Source: CBDCUQ01 sp965222835
GTDB taxonomy: Bacteria > Pseudomonadota > Alphaproteobacteria > Rhizobiales > Hyphomicrobiaceae
NCBI GenBank assembly: GCA_965222835.1
Contig: CBDCUQ010000001.1
Span: forward strand, 62,001-126,000
Direction of reading: 5' to 3'
DNA length: 64,000 nucleotides
Positions within the stretch are counted from its first letter, which is position 1; every line of letters begins with the position of its first letter. The position numbers were made by a program, and so were the translations under genes. Below, piece after piece: positions 9,503 through 16,991 of the stretch. A model generated the notes under the pieces. That model was not told the DNA's origin, searched no databases, and worked only from the letters and a program-made list of their open reading frames with translations.

Positions 9503-9976
9503 ATGACCCAAAGCAGTTCGCCCAAACCGATCTTCGTTCTGAATGGTCCCAATCTCAACATGTTGGGCACCCGGGAACCCGAAGTCTACGGACGCGATAC
9601 ACTTGACGACATCCGCAAGCGCGTAGAGGCGCGCGCCGCCGAACTCGGCCTCAAGGTAGATTTTCGCCAATCAAACACGGAAGGTGAGATGGTCGACTGG
9701 GTCCAGGAGGCGAGAACCAAGGCCTCGGGGCTCATAGTTAACGCCGGCGCCTACACCCACACCTCAATCGCCCTGCTCGACGCGCTCCAGGCCGTCGAAG
9801 TGCCGGTCATTGAGGTTCACCTATCCAACATTTTCCGCCGTGAAAGCTTCCGCCAGCATTCGTATGTATCTCTCGGAGCAGACGGAGTAATCTGTGGTCT
9901 CGGCGCAAAGGGTTACGAGCTTGCGCTCGACGGCCTGGCTCATATTCTTACGAAGAAGACACGCGGATCGAAATAA
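9503..9976 (+). CDS. aroQ: 3-dehydroquinate dehydratase, type II
   Basis: Converts 3-dehydroquinate to 3-dehydroshikimate in the shikimate pathway; soluble dodecamer in this family. The 157-residue product has the type II signature NGPNLNMLGTREPEVYG near the N-terminus, the lid arginine and tyrosine, QSNTEGEMVDW and INAGAYTHTSIALLDAL-like VNAGAYTHTS, and EVHLSNIFRRESFRQHS with the catalytic histidine region. The ATG at 9503 gives the usual length; an in-frame GTG at 9437 would add 22 residues without family similarity. There is no strong ribosome site at either start. It lies directly upstream of accB and accC, a common alphaproteobacterial gene order. Confidence 0.95.
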   Translation: MTQSSSPKPIFVLNGPNLNMLGTREPEVYGRDTLDDIRKRVEARAAELGLKVDFRQSNTEGEMVDWVQEARTKASGLIVNAGAYTHTSIALLDALQAVEVPVIEVHLSNIFRRESFRQHSYVSLGADGVICGLGAKGYELALDGLAHILTKKTRGSK

Positions 9977-10052
9977 CAAACCGAATTCCCCAAGGCAGAA
10001 AACCGACAAGTGACAATGGCGGCCGGCAATGATGAAGAAGGGACGCTCACGT

Positions 10053-10553
10053 ATGACCGCAAAAGACGACAGCGAAAAACCTGGATCCGAGCAAAAGCTC
10101 GTCAGGGATCTCGCTGATATTCTGAACGACACAGGTCTTTCAGAGATCAAACTGGAAAAGAGCGGTCTCAAGATCCGTGTCGCCAAGACAGTGAACGTCA
10201 CTGCTGTCGCGGCTCCGGCGGTTGCGCACGCACCAGCCGCTGCGGCAGCCGCCCCTACCGGAACCGCGGACCAGGCCGCTCCCCCCACCGCACCCGCCGG
10301 CGGCGACCCATCCAAACACGCCGGCGCCGTGAAATCGCCAATGGTGGGCACCGCCTATCGTGCGCCCGAACCCGGCGCCCCCAACTTCATCGACGTCGGA
10401 TCCAAGGTTGAGCAGGGCGACCCTCTCCTTATCATCGAAGCCATGAAGACGATGAACCAGATTCCATCCCCCCGTTCGGGAACTGTGACAGAAATCCTCT
10501 TCGAAAACGGGCAGCCGGTGGAGTTTGGCGAAGCCTTGGTGGTTATTGAATAG
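10053..10553 (+). CDS. accB: Acetyl-CoA carboxylase biotin carboxyl carrier protein
   Basis: Carries the biotin group that AccC carboxylates and from which CO2 passes to acetyl-CoA. The 166-residue protein has an N-terminal helical region, an Ala/Pro-rich linker (about residues 50-90) and a lipoyl-type domain with KSPMVGTAYRAPEP and the biotinylation site EAMKTMNQ, lysine K132. The start at 10053 is supported by AAGAAGGGACG ten bases upstream; the in-frame ATG at 10029 would add eight basic residues. The linker and length are normal for the family. It is followed by accC after 90 bases, the standard operon. Confidence 0.96.
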   Translation: MTAKDDSEKPGSEQKLVRDLADILNDTGLSEIKLEKSGLKIRVAKTVNVTAVAAPAVAHAPAAAAAAPTGTADQAAPPTAPAGGDPSKHAGAVKSPMVGTAYRAPEPGAPNFIDVGSKVEQGDPLLIIEAMKTMNQIPSPRSGTVTEILFENGQPVEFGEALVVIE

Positions 10554-10643
10554 GGAGAACGGCTTCCTGCAACGGAGGGCAGACGAAGGGAAAAACAATC
10601 TTTCCACCACCTGCCAATCCGGCGCACGCGGGTCATAAACGGA

Positions 10644-11999
10644 ATGTTCGACAAAGTCTTGATTGCCAACCGGGGTGAAATTGCACTGCGCATCCAGCGC
10701 GCATGCAAAGAACTCGGCATCTCCACCGTTGCCGTACATTCAACTGCGGATGCGGATGCCATGCATGTCCGCCTCGCAGACGAAAGCGTGTGCATTGGCG
10801 CACCGCCGGCAGCCGATAGTTATCTCAACATACCCCGTTTGCTCGCAGCCTGCGAGATCACCGGCGCCGACGCCGTGCATCCTGGCTACGGCTTCCTTTC
10901 CGAGAATGCCCGTTTTGCGGAGATCCTCGAAGAGCATTCGATCACCTTTATCGGCCCGACGTCGGATCACATCCGCATCATGGGCGATAAGATCGAAGCC
11001 AAAACCACGGCCAGAAAGCTGGGCATTCCTTGCGTCCCCGGTTCCGACGGCGCTGTCGAAACGGAAAAAGAAGCCATGAGCCTCGCCAAGGACATGGGCT
11101 TTCCGGTTCTTATCAAAGCGACCGCCGGCGGTGGCGGACGCGGTATGAAGGTTGCGCATTCCGCCGCCGATTTGCCGCTTGCCCTGTCGACAGCGCGCAC
11201 CGAAGCCAAGGCGGCGTTCGGCAATGACAGCGTCTACATCGAAAAGTATCTTACCAAGCCGCGCCACATCGAGATTCAAGTGTTGGGCGACGGCAAAGGC
11301 AATGCCGTACACCTTGGCGAGCGTGACTGCTCCCTGCAACGTCGCCACCAGAAGGTCTTCGAGGAAAGCCCCTCACCAGCCCTCAACGCCGCCGCCCGCC
11401 AGCGAATAGGTGAAATCGTCGCCAAGGCCATGTGCCAGATCAGCTACCGAGGGGCCGGTACAGTTGAATTTCTCTATGAAGATGGCGAGTTCTACTTTAT
11501 CGAAATGAACACGCGCATTCAGGTCGAGCATCCTGTGACCGAAGCAATCACCGGTATTGATCTTGTGCTCGAGCAGATTCGTGTCGCCTCAGGTGCACCA
11601 CTCCCCTTCAAGCAAGACGACATCACCTTCCTCGGTCACGCCATCGAATGCCGTATTAATGCGGAAAATCCCGATACCTTCCGCCCCTCGCCCGGACAAA
11701 TCACCTATTGGCATCCGCCGGGCGGGCTTGGCGTGCGTGTCGATAGCGGCGTCTATCAGGGCTATCGCATCCCCCCCTTCTACGACAGCCTTATCGGCAA
11801 ACTCATCGTGCACGGCAAAAACCGTGACGAATGCATGATGCGGTTGAAGCGGGCGCTGTCTGAGTTTGTGATCGATGGCATCGAGACGACGATTCCGCTT
11901 TTCAACGAGCTTGTACGCCAACCGGACGTCGTTAACGGCATGTACGACATCCATTGGCTCGAAAAGCATCTAGAAGAAAAAGCGAAGATCACCGCCTGA
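10644..11999 (+). CDS. accC: Acetyl-CoA carboxylase biotin carboxylase subunit
   Basis: ATP-grasp enzyme that carboxylates biotin on AccB with ATP and bicarbonate, the first half-reaction of malonyl-CoA formation. The 451-residue length is standard. The N-terminal domain starts KVLIANRGEIALRI; the ATP-grasp lid has KATAGGGGRGMKVA (about 160-172); active-site residues appear in FIEMNTRIQVEHPVTE, followed by the biotin carboxylase C-terminal domain (HAIECRINAENP). Transcription is with accB. The carboxyltransferase genes accA and accD are not in the window. Confidence 0.97.
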   Translation: MFDKVLIANRGEIALRIQRACKELGISTVAVHSTADADAMHVRLADESVCIGAPPAADSYLNIPRLLAACEITGADAVHPGYGFLSENARFAEILEEHSITFIGPTSDHIRIMGDKIEAKTTARKLGIPCVPGSDGAVETEKEAMSLAKDMGFPVLIKATAGGGGRGMKVAHSAADLPLALSTARTEAKAAFGNDSVYIEKYLTKPRHIEIQVLGDGKGNAVHLGERDCSLQRRHQKVFEESPSPALNAAARQRIGEIVAKAMCQISYRGAGTVEFLYEDGEFYFIEMNTRIQVEHPVTEAITGIDLVLEQIRVASGAPLPFKQDDITFLGHAIECRINAENPDTFRPSPGQITYWHPPGGLGVRVDSGVYQGYRIPPFYDSLIGKLIVHGKNRDECMMRLKRALSEFVIDGIETTIPLFNELVRQPDVVNGMYDIHWLEKHLEEKAKITA

Positions 12000-12087
12000 C
12001 GGCACCTGGAGTCTGTGCCGTTCAGGCCAAACCACCCACTGCCCTGCCCGGCCAGGCGAGGCCGGACAGACTCTAATTGCAGGGCAG
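11999..12087. terminator. Hairpins in the accC / TIR convergent gap
   Basis: ACGGCAC (11999-12005) pairs with GTGCCGT (12015-12021) immediately after accC. A second stem, CCGGCC (12048-12053) with GGCCGG (12060-12065), is nested within CTGCCCTG...CAGGGCAG. Neither has a T-run, so termination of the two converging transcripts here is plausible but not certain. Confidence 0.4.
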
Positions 12088-13299
12088 ATTGAGCGGCCGC
12101 TGCTCGGGCGGCACGTCCGCGCCTGCCATCTCATTCGGAGCATGATCACGCGGCGGCGGAATGGCCGCCGTCTCTGTACAATCTTCGGGAGAAGACGGCG
12201 TCTCACCTAAGGCGACCAGCTCCTGTCTGATCTTGTCCATCTCGATGCGATACTCCGGCCGTTCGCCATGTTTGCGCATAAGGTTGCCAGCAATAAGCTC
12301 AGCATGGCGCACCCACTGAACGGGCAGCTTGTTTTGCCGGATCTCCGAATAGTACCGTTCAAGTTCGGCTGGCAAAGTCTTTTCATAACTCATAAGGACC
12401 CGCACAAGCCGCAACCAAACGTCCTTTGAATCCCCCTCACGAATGAAACGTTGAAAGTCCTGATTGTCGCCCTTCATTTGCACTTGCTGAACACCAAATT
12501 CCGTGTCGCGGCCCATTTGCCGATCAAGCAACATTCGAAAGGTCGCCGACGTCGTCACAAAGCGCAGCGTCGAATTAAGCGCCTGATCGTAGCGAGCGAC
12601 CGCCTCAATCCGTCGTTCCTCGGCAATCCGGTACTGCCACCACGCAACACCAGCTCCAGCCACCGCAAAGAGGGCCAGCGCCGCCATCGATCCAGCTAAG
12701 ACCCGAGCGCGCCGCACGCGGCGTGCTTGTTCGATTTCCTCGCGCTTCCTGATTTCATCCAGCGGCACACCGAGCATCCCGGCGATAATCTTCAGCTTTG
12801 CGAGCTCTTTGTCATCGCCCTCCGGACGCGCATCGGCAGCAAGCGGTTCATCCTGATCGGGCACAAGCGAGCCATCCGCCTCCCGGTTGAACCGCAAGGC
12901 CTCGGGAAAGCACTCCGCGTCGCCACTGCCCGGTTCACCACCCACGATAATCGGCAGAATCTGCCGCTCACGCCCCAGCGCCTTGAACCGGTAAATCTCC
13001 TCGTTCACGTACTGGCTACGAGCTGAGTTCGGCGAGCAAAGCACCACCAGATGCCGCGAGCCGACCAGCGCGGCATCAATCTCCTCGTTGAGCGAATGAC
13101 CGGCGGACAGATCCCATCGATCACGAAAAACTGGCCGCAATGTTTTGGGAATAGGGCCCGTGGACGTCTCTCGCCCCACAAGATCGGTCGGGACCAAATA
13201 CGTCTCCAGCGACCGCTGCAACCATTCGCCCCAGGCCTTATCCGCATGGCTGTAACTGAGAAAAGCCGAATAGCGAGGCGCCGTATTTGCCGATGTCAT
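12073..13299 (-). CDS. TIR-domain protein with transmembrane segment
   Basis: A 408-residue protein with an N-terminal TIR-like domain (about residues 10-135: YSAFLSYSHADKAW, then GSRHLVVLCSPNSARSQYVNEEIYRF), a charged region, one transmembrane segment (about 201-222, SMAALALFAVAGAGVAWW) and a helical C-terminal part with no recognised domain. Bacterial TIR domains are often NAD-consuming enzymes in immunity or scaffolds for protein contacts; the glutamates E100/E101 lie where the catalytic glutamate is expected, but this is a motif-level reading. The ATG at 13299 is chosen because GGAGGG lies five bases before it. It lies between accC and aat on the opposite strand, with no defence partner gene nearby. 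Function unknown. Confidence 0.75.
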   Translation of the reverse strand: MTSANTAPRYSAFLSYSHADKAWGEWLQRSLETYLVPTDLVGRETSTGPIPKTLRPVFRDRWDLSAGHSLNEEIDAALVGSRHLVVLCSPNSARSQYVNEEIYRFKALGRERQILPIIVGGEPGSGDAECFPEALRFNREADGSLVPDQDEPLAADARPEGDDKELAKLKIIAGMLGVPLDEIRKREEIEQARRVRRARVLAGSMAALALFAVAGAGVAWWQYRIAEERRIEAVARYDQALNSTLRFVTTSATFRMLLDRQMGRDTEFGVQQVQMKGDNQDFQRFIREGDSKDVWLRLVRVLMSYEKTLPAELERYYSEIRQNKLPVQWVRHAELIAGNLMRKHGERPEYRIEMDKIRQELVALGETPSSPEDCTETAAIPPPRDHAPNEMAGADVPPEQRPLNLPCN

Positions 13300-13449
13300 C
13301 GTACCCTCCATGCTTAACAAGCCCGCCAGTAGCCGCACTATAGCCTGCAAGACCCCGTAACTCAGGTGTTGAGTGATTCGGTTTCCGCAATTATTTTCAA
13401 GGGCGGGAGGATCGTGTCAGCATTGAGATAAAGCGCGCGGACTTACGAC

Positions 13450-14133
13450 TTGGCTTCTCGCGACGACATCATGATCGACATTACGCCTCAGGTCCTCCTG
13501 AAGGCGTACAGTTGCGGCATTTTTCCCATGGCTGAAAGTGCGGACGACCCCGCACTTTACTGGATCGAGCCCCAGCACCGGGGCATTTTGCCGTTGAATG
13601 CGGTGCATATTCCCAAACGGCTCGCCAGAACAATCCGCGCCTCGCCGATGCGTGTGACCATCGACACAGATTTTTCCGGGATCATTGAGGGATGTGCTGT
13701 AGCCCGGCCAAACCGGCACTCAACATGGATCAACAGCCGCATACGCAGCTTGTATCAGGACTTGTTCAATATGGGCCACTGCCACACGGTCGAGGTGTGG
13801 CAGGGTGACGAACTCGCAGGCGGGCTCTACGGCGTGGCGCTCGGCGGCGCTTTTTTCGGCGAAAGCATGTTCTCGAACGAGCGCGATGCCTCGAAGATCG
13901 CGCTCGTCTACTTGGCGGCACGTCTGATCAAGGGCGGATTCTGCTTGCTCGACACCCAGTTCGTCACCGAGCATTTGAAGCAGTTTGGAACGATTGAGGT
14001 CGAACGCGAGGAATTCCACGCCCTGCTCGATGCCGCCCTCAGCGCACGTGCCAGCTTCCTCCGGCTTGACCCGGGCCTCGGCGCCGAAGACGTGCTGTCC
14101 ATCATCGAAAACGCCCAAACGTCGGACGATTAG
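13450..14133 (+). CDS. aat: Leucyl/phenylalanyl-tRNA--protein transferase
   Basis: Transfers Leu or Phe from aminoacyl-tRNA to the N-terminal Arg or Lys of proteins, marking them for ClpAP degradation. The 227-residue product has the family features LLKAYSCGIFPMAE, WIEPQHRGILPL, STWIN, GELAGGLYGVALGGAFFGESMF-like GVALGGAFFGESMFS and LLDTQFVTEHLKQFG. It is full length. The start is uncertain: a TTG at 13450 gives MASRDDIMIDITP, the ATG at 13471 begins at MIDITP; neither has a strong ribosome site. It is divergent from the TIR gene. Confidence 0.94.
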   Translation: MASRDDIMIDITPQVLLKAYSCGIFPMAESADDPALYWIEPQHRGILPLNAVHIPKRLARTIRASPMRVTIDTDFSGIIEGCAVARPNRHSTWINSRIRSLYQDLFNMGHCHTVEVWQGDELAGGLYGVALGGAFFGESMFSNERDASKIALVYLAARLIKGGFCLLDTQFVTEHLKQFGTIEVEREEFHALLDAALSARASFLRLDPGLGAEDVLSIIENAQTSDD

Positions 14134-14180
14134 GGCACCACCGGACCTGCTGAATCTGAGATTCCTGCCACCCTTGTACC

Positions 14181-14440
14181 CGAGGGAACAGCGCGCCGCG
14201 CCGCCCCGGGGGATACTCGCATTATCAAGAGCACGACGGGCCGCACTCCCGAACTGCTCTCGCGCTTCCTCCCCCGCGCCGGGTCCCCTCCTCCCCTTGA
14301 CCCCACCCCGGCGCCCTTGAGCCCCTCGGCCCCTCCCCTGGCCGGGGGGCATTTTCTTGCTGAGCGCCGCCAACGTGGCCAGCAGGCAACAGGCATAATC
14401 CCGGATTGCTGATAAGCGTTTGGTGAAGTCCCGCCCTAGG
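14181..14440. repeat. Diverged direct repeat, copy A
   Basis: This GC-rich stretch aligns along its length with 15294-15547 in the same orientation. Shared blocks include GGGAACAGCGC, CCCGCGCCGGGT, CCCCTCGGC and the right-hand end ATTGCTGAYAAGCGTTTGG. It fills the 332-base space after aat. It contains a hairpin: GCCCCTCGGCC (14321-14331) pairs with GGCCGGGGGGC (14340-14350) through ten Watson-Crick pairs and one G-T pair, followed by ATTTTCTT. Apparent minus-strand reading frames through it are products of the repeat. What it encodes, if anything, is unknown; a terminator-bearing small RNA or a REP-like element are options. Confidence 0.75.
14321..14358 (+). terminator. Terminator-like hairpin inside repeat copy A
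   Basis: Eleven-pair stem (14321-14331 with 14340-14350, loop CCTCCCCT) followed by ATTTTCTT. It could end the aat transcript or an RNA transcribed from the repeat. The same structure with changed bases is present in copy B. Confidence 0.6.
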
Positions 14441-14465
14441 GGCAACGTGTTCCCGGTGATGTGTT

Positions 14466-14711
14466 ATGTCCTCGAGTAAGCTGAAGGCGATTTTGGCAAC
14501 TGCCCTCATCCTCGGCGCAACCGGAATAACTTCCGCTCACCACACGTATGTGACGAAGTACAATCCCTCAAAGAGGGTCACGATCTCGGACGTGGTGACG
14601 TCGGTGAGCTTCTTCAATCCGCATGTCTTCTTTAGCGTCCAGTCCGCCAAGGGCATACAGCACGGCCACAGCCGCAAGCTAGGCCCGCTCCCTCGTCCAC
14701 GCAGCATCTAG
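14466..14711 (+). pseudogene. Truncated DUF6152-like exported protein
   Basis: The first 60 or so residues resemble DUF6152 proteins: a signal peptide (MSSSKLKAILATALILGATG, cut near ITSA), then HHTYVTKYNPSKRVTISDVVTS and FFNPHVFFSVQS, matching the family pattern of an HH start and a conserved NPH. After SAKG the sequence turns into unrelated residues and stops at 81 residues, while the family is usually well over 100, so the C-terminal half seems lost. Neighbouring frames do not clearly continue it. It lies between the two repeat copies, so deletion or rearrangement at the repeat is a possible cause. Whether the remnant is expressed is unknown. Confidence 0.5.
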
Positions 14712-14919
14712 CAGAAAGAGTTGCCATGAATTAACATTGCTCCCAAACCACTAGTTGGGAGCTAGTCAAAAGAAAAATCACCTCGGAAGGATCACAGATC
14801 CAGAACCGTCTTCGCCATCGACTTTTTCGACAGCATCGGCCAAAATCTGACATTGCGGCGTTGATCGTTCTGCCGACACGGCCAGTGCGTGTAATTCCGC
14901 AGAATGCGGTAATGAGGTC

Positions 14920-15138
14920 TCAACTCTTCTTGACGATCCGTAGCAAGTTCTTCTGTCCACAGCCCTTGCATCGGCGGTACCACAAAGGATTACCGCGCGC
15001 CTTGTATCTTATGCCTCCAGCGTCCCAGACCGACATCTCATGGCCGCAGGACGGACATTGGATATACCAGGTTCGTGACTCTGCCTCGACCTTGGCGGCA
15101 AGCCTCGGAAAGAACGTGCATATAATGCTGCGTAGCAC
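14920..15138 (-). CDS. Small zinc-ribbon protein
   Basis: A 72-residue protein starting at GTG 15138-15136 with GGAG eight bases upstream. It has two Cys pairs, CPSCGHEMSVWDAGGIRYKA (residues about 29-48) and RRCKGCGQ (about 55-62), typical of a zinc ribbon; the W-D-AGGIR motif between them recurs in small uncharacterised alphaproteobacterial proteins as far as I recall. Function is unknown. It sits inside the segment bounded by the two direct repeats, on the opposite strand to the DUF6152-like remnant. Downstream on the same strand (14712-14919) I see no convincing gene. Confidence 0.65.
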   Translation of the reverse strand: MLRSIICTFFPRLAAKVEAESRTWYIQCPSCGHEMSVWDAGGIRYKARGNPLWYRRCKGCGQKNLLRIVKKS

Positions 15139-15293
15139 GGTAGATCTCCAGGGGTATTGTGATGACCTAACACAGATCGTCCTTCTGAAAAGCTAAAACA
15201 GCGCGTCGACGTCAGCACAAGACGCATCAGGCGCAGACGGTGTCTAAGCGCCAGCGAGGAACAGCCATGAGTGCGAAGGGCGAGCGGTGTTCC

Positions 15294-15547
15294 CCCGGGA
15301 ACAGCGCAGGCCCGCCGCGTCAGGCATGCTCTCATGATCGAGAGCGCGACCCCCAATTCTCCCGACGTGCTTTCGATGCTTCTTCCCCGCGCCGGGTTTC
15401 TCCTCCCCCTGACCCGCCCGGCGCCCAGACGCCCCTCGGCTCTCCCCGGCCGAGGGGCTATTCTTTCTTGGCTACTCGCGAGGTGTGACCGGCTAGGAGC
15501 AGGCACGATCTGTCATTGCTGACAAGCGTTTGGAAAGCTCCCGCCCC
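15294..15547. repeat. Diverged direct repeat, copy B
   Basis: Second copy of the element at 14181-14440, about 1.1 kb away in the same orientation. The hairpin is perfect here: GCCCCTCGGC (15431-15440) with GCCGAGGGGC (15449-15458), loop TCTCCCCG, tail TATTCTTTCTT. The right end, CATTGCTGACAAGCGTTTGG at about 15513-15532, is the best-kept block. The rest of the gene-free stretch 15139-15679 shows nothing further. The two copies have diverged by substitutions and small gaps, so the duplication is not recent. Confidence 0.75.
15431..15469 (+). terminator. Terminator-like hairpin inside repeat copy B
   Basis: Perfect ten-pair stem with an eight-base loop and a T-rich tail (TATTCTTTCTT). No plus-strand gene ends just upstream, so it may terminate an RNA transcribed from the repeat itself. 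Confidence 0.6.
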
Positions 15548-15679
15548 CATGCAAGGCATGTAGCTCTGTAATCTGTCATGTATCAGAACAAACTATAGGC
15601 AGCCTTCGCATTGGTACTCAATCGTCGGCAAGCCCCGCTCCGTGACGCCCGGAGGACCAGAAAAGCAGCCAGCTCTACG

Positions 15680-16417
15680 CTACATGTCCATTGTTTCAGA
15701 CGATACGGCATCGCTGTGAGCCGATTCACTTGGGCGGTATTTGGAAAAATCGACGGCTAGCTCATCGCCCCAAGTCTTCTCCTGGAAACCGGAGCGTCCG
15801 GATGCGGCAGTAAAGAACGAGTAGCGCCATGGATTCTTCAAATAATAGTCCTGATGATACGCCTCCGCGGCATAAAATGCCTTAAAGGCAACAATCTCAA
15901 TCGTGACCGGCTCATCAAAACGACCCGACATTGCGAGTTCTTTTCGAGCGCGCAACGCGATGCGTTTTTGGTCTTCATCATGATAGAAAATCGCCGGCCG
16001 GTATTGACGACCACGGTCAGAAAATTGCCCGTCTGAATCGGTCGGATCGGCAGTACGCCAAAGCACTTGCAGAAGTCCTTCATAACTTATGACCTTTGGG
16101 TCATATGAAACCTGAACGGCCTCAGTGTGCTTGGTCATACCAAATGCGACCTGCATGTAGGTTGGATGTGGGACGTCGCCGCCTGAAAATCCTGAAATCG
16201 CCGAGTGGACCCCGGGAACGTCCTGAAAGGCCGCTTCGACGCACCAAAAGCAACCGCCCGCGAACGTTGCCAACGACAGGTGCGTTGAATCAGAGGATAT
16301 GAGCTGGGCCTGTGGTCGAACGGCGGCGGGGCCTTCCACGTGCGAAACGTTGAATACCCGATAGAGGCCCATGACCGCAGCACCACAAAGCACTGCAAAT
16401 AAAAGAATGCGCTTCAT
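15680..16417 (-). CDS. msrA: Peptide-methionine (S)-S-oxide reductase, exported form
   Basis: Reduces methionine-S-sulfoxide in oxidised proteins. From the ATG at 16417 (GGGAG upstream) the 245-residue product starts with an N-terminal hydrophobic segment (MKRILLFAVLCGAAVMGLY), so it is probably periplasmic or membrane-anchored. The active site GCFWC is at 55-59 (catalytic C56), followed by SGFSGGDVPHPTY, DPTDSDGQFSDRGRQYR and AYHQDYY. No MsrB domain is fused. The C-terminus after the catalytic domain is short and polar. An in-frame extension to 16456 adds 13 residues before the signal and is less likely. Confidence 0.93.
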   Translation of the reverse strand: MKRILLFAVLCGAAVMGLYRVFNVSHVEGPAAVRPQAQLISSDSTHLSLATFAGGCFWCVEAAFQDVPGVHSAISGFSGGDVPHPTYMQVAFGMTKHTEAVQVSYDPKVISYEGLLQVLWRTADPTDSDGQFSDRGRQYRPAIFYHDEDQKRIALRARKELAMSGRFDEPVTIEIVAFKAFYAAEAYHQDYYLKNPWRYSFFTAASGRSGFQEKTWGDELAVDFSKYRPSESAHSDAVSSETMDM

Positions 16418-16676
16418 ATGCTCGTTGCTCCCGGCAACCGTCCGATATTCATTCACTCTATACTCATGTCTCTAGAGTGCGGTTTCAAGAAACTGCGTTG
16501 TCAGGGCCACAAACCTTTACACTGGGTTCACTTGAGGAGTGCAGGCCAGGATAGCGACCGCTCAAAGAGGCCGAGGCCTACACGCATGCGGCCGACAAAG
16601 AGGTGCTCGCAGCCAGCGCCTTCCCATGGGTCGAGAAACAGCAATGAAGAAACAAATGTGTCCCACCTCAGATCCT

Positions 16677-16695
16677 GAAAAGCAGGATGCTTTTC
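16677..16695 (-). terminator. Hairpin downstream of tRNA-Glu
   Basis: GAAAAGCA (16677-16684) and TGCTTTTC (16688-16695) form a perfect eight-pair stem with a three-base loop, 37 bases beyond the 3' end of the minus-strand tRNA gene. On that strand it reads AAAAGCATCCTGCTTTT, an A-tract/stem/T-tract arrangement common after tRNA genes. Confidence 0.5.
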
Positions 16696-16731
16696 TTAAG
16701 TATCTGATATGTAAGCCATATCATGGCGGGT

Positions 16732-16807
16732 TGGCGCCCCGTAGGGGACTCGAACCCCTGTTACCAACGTGAGAGGCTGGCGTCCTAGGCCACTAGACGA
16801 ACGGGGC
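16732..16807 (-). tRNA. tRNA-Glu, anticodon CTC, CCA encoded
   Basis: On the minus strand the acceptor arm GCCCCGT (16807-16801) pairs with ACGGGGC, followed by discriminator G and an encoded CCA (16734-16732). The D arm has TCGTCTAGTGGCCTAGGA; the anticodon stem CCAGC/GTTGG (one G-T pair) closes the loop CTCTCAC, giving anticodon CTC, which reads GAG. The T arm is AGGGGTTCGAGTCCCCT. All four arms fold, total 76 bases. It is flanked by msrA and the divergent pseudouridine synthase gene. Confidence 0.95.
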
Positions 16808-16991
16808 AGCGCCGAAGTCCGACACCTATAGGTGAGGCGCGAGGGCCAATCAAGCGGCAACGCGGCAAGGTCCTCGCGATCTCGTCGCAGCCGGACAAAG
16901 AGACCGGCAAACAGTAGAAATCGCGAAAACCCTCCCCAGAACAGTGGCGCATATCCTGGCATCAGCGCCCTCAAGCCGGCAAAGAGACACC

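Noticed and set aside
12073..13299. TIR gene as part of a Thoeris, CBASS or pAgo defence system
   Set aside because: Neighbours are accC and aat on the other strand; no sirtuin, nucleotidyltransferase or Argonaute gene is present.
14130..15506. Minus-strand frames through both repeat copies giving similar Gly/Arg-rich peptides
   Set aside because: The similarity comes from the DNA repeat; composition (PARGR, GAG, ES-SG) is typical of false frames in GC-rich repeats and there is no start signal.
16539..16772. Plus-strand frame running into the tRNA-Glu region
   Set aside because: It reads antisense through the tRNA and has no recognisable domain.
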